Assembly (NCBI GenBank): GCA_036850595.1
Contig: CM072158.1
Coordinates: 12,477,422 to 12,541,421, forward strand
DNA from: Rhyacichthys aspro
Lineage: Eukaryota > Chordata > Actinopteri > Gobiiformes > Rhyacichthyidae
DNA: 64,000 nucleotides
Direction of reading: 5' to 3'
A program made the translations under genes and the position numbers. Shown in pieces: positions 56,901 through 59,900 of the stretch. Each line of letters opens with the position of its first letter. The stretch's first letter is position 1. Under the pieces are notes generated by a model, which was given only the letters and a program-made list of their open reading frames with translations, was not told the DNA's origin and searched no databases.

Positions 56901-59900
56901 GATTTAGCGTCAACAACTAGGGGGGTACACAAAGTTGGTTAATTACATTTGATTTTTATTTGATCAGATTTAACAATTTATTATTACACTGATGGATAAT
57001 GTACTGTGTGTTTGCTTTGATATGCAATAAATATAATACTACTTTATTGACTAACATTTTCATTTATTATTTTCTAAACTAACTTTCAAGTAAAATTAAA
57101 AACAAAAAAAAAAAGAGTTCAGTGATTAATTCTTGAAGTAACAAGCCCAAATGGATACTTCAGTGTGCGTAGAAAACTGAAATAAAATGTACACATGTAG
57201 GGGGCCTGCCTCAATCCCCCAATACTTCTGGTTTATTTATTATTACTCTTTGCTCATTATATCAGTATGTAGGAGAAAGCATTTCAAAAACATAAAGAAA
57301 ACTCACTTAACCTGCATTAAGTGTTGTGGAAAAGTGCAGAGGTCTGGCACAAGGGGAATATATTTGCATAAAAAAGCTGATGAAATAGTTGGGAACGATT
57401 TATGGAAGGAGTTTCAGCTCACACAAACTCACACCTATATGTTCCATCTACAGCAGGGAAGGTGTAAGAGAAGGTGGAACAAGGTAAGCACAATGACTGC
57501 AATAACTTGTCCATAAGCAATAAAAAGCAAGGGCAAGGCCAACGCCATCAGACAAACAAATGAAGCTAATGATAATGTAAAATGTGTATAGAGGAATTTT
57601 AAAAGTATATATTTTATATACAGTCTTCTGTTTTAAATGGATGGCCGCAGATTTCCGTCAAATTTCTAATGTTTTCAGAAGACAGGGAGAGCAAGGCCTA
57701 ATGAAAAAGCTTATATAAATGCAAATTACATTCTGTCCTATGTTAAACCCAGTGCCTAATGAAAATTGCCAAGGTGGAGAGAGGAGATGGATGGAGGGTC
57801 GAGAAAATAGGTCAGATCATTCGATAAATAGAGTTCCAGTGCACAAACTCATCTCCTGTCTGCTAACAGGTGAGGGGGGGGGAGTACACAGGGAATAAAT
57901 GTCTGCACTGATGCTGATAGCTGTGAATAAATAAACAGATTAATACATTAATAAAGTATTCCGTGCCCGCATATTGAGTCAGAAGCACCTAGGATATCAG
58001 CCACAGACGCTCAACAGCAAAATGGACTCTCTCGTTGCATTTGCAGTGCTGTGAAAAAGTATTTACCGCTTGATTTTTTTTTTTTTTCGAGCAAATTTAA
58101 ATATTAGACAAAGATAACTCAAATAAACTCAAAATGCAGTTTTTAAGCGATGATTTTATTTATTGAGGGAAAAAAAGCTATCTGAACCTACACGTCCCTA
58201 AGTGAAAAAGTAATTGCCCCCTTGTTAAATCATGAATTAACTGTGCTTAATCACATTTTTTGGACTCTCTAATCGTTCTGATTACTGCCAGCGAACTACA
58301 GCGAGAGCCGTTATCCACAAACGGAGAAAAATGAAATATCCCATACTCCCTTATTAAATAAAATCATCACTTAAAAACTGCATTTTGTGTTTACTTGAGT
58401 TATCTTTGTCTAATAATTTGTTCTGAAACAGTTGTGTGACAAATATGCAAAAAAAAAAAAAAAAAAAAATCACAGCACTGTACATAGACGGGAATTGTCA
58501 GAAAAATGTGTTTTTAATCAGTCAAAAGAAAGTGTAATTTTGCATGTAAAGTGAGAAACTCTTCTCTTATGTGGACTTAGGAGGATGCATGGACTCAGAG
58601 GACAAAAATATTAAACAACTTTTTCAAATATTAATGCTTTAAACAAATTCTAGTGTTTGTCCGCTACATTGACTTTCTCTGATTTCACAGTGGGTGGCGG
58701 GAGGCGCTGTGGCTCTGTCCATCTTTACACACAGGATATTAGAGTCAACTAGAGAAAGCAACATTTAGCAACTTTAGGACATGAACAAGCAGCAAGGAGC
58801 GACATTAGTCATCATGTCAGGAGGCTGGAGATAGGTCTGTGTCACCAAACGGTTCCGTCTGACCCGATGTCTCCTCTGGCCACGCACACCCGGGTTGGCA
58901 GGAATAGAAGCACATTACCCCTCTAAACAGAAAGAGCAGGCTCGCTCCATCTTCATCTGGACACATACGTACTGGCAGTGACAGTCCAAAGTGCACTGTC
59001 TGCTTCGGCATCCTGCCCGCCGGGTTTACCCAAGGGTGTGAGAGTGTGTGAGAGTGTGTGAGAGTGTGTGAGAGTGTGTGAGAGTGTGTGAGAGTGTGTT
59101 CAGGGCGGAGCTGGGTAGTCAGTAGTTAAGCGAGTTCACCTCAGATAGCCTCTCCTTCACTTGGTGCAACGCAATAAATGAGCAGATTTGTGAAACCATT
59201 TTGTTTGAGTTCACAGAGCGAGATTTGGCAGGGAGGCAGCTGTGTGGCCTTGAACACAACTCCAAAGTCAATGGTCTGAGCAGAGTGGCTGTGACACTTT
59301 CATGATATCCTCTGAGCATGCTCTCAAATCTCTCCATTACTCCTCGCTCACCACAGGTGTTTCTAACAACTCCCTTTGTCTTCCTTTGGCTCACTCCCAG
59401 GGTTCTTTCATTTTTCTTATCGCTCACATTTTTCTAGGAGCAAGCTCAAGTCACGTAGTGTGTTGAACAGCCCCAAAAATTGTCCTGCAGCAATTATCAA
59501 ACAAATGAAATGAGAGCCCCCTGGAGTTCCCACACTAACAGGTGCCAGCACAGAAGGAAATGATTTTTAATTTGGAATTACTGGAAAAGAAAAGGCGATG
59601 TGAAACAGGTACAAAACTGGTAAAGCACTTATTTTTGATTACCTATGTGTATACAGGTCAGATAACACATCAAATATTCCTGAGTTGAGTTTTGGTCTAC
59701 TATTTGAATAATGCTTTTCTTCACCTTTGCTGGGTCTGTGGATGTGATGACCCATGTGCAGTTTGCGTTGTTGTCATACTGGACAGGGTAGTTTGGTGAT
59801 GTGATGACACCACCCGGACCTTTCAACTGTCCTCCACACATGGGTGCTGTTAAAAGAGAAAATAGTCAGTTTGGTTGTTGGTCGGAGGAATTCAATTACA

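Larger units (their letters stand above)
56654..59724 (-). other. intron e3/e4
   Basis: 3071-nt intron within CUB 3. Holds the inverted-repeat transposon at 58044-58480 and the 10-bp tandem repeat at 59036-59100. Confidence 0.85.
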
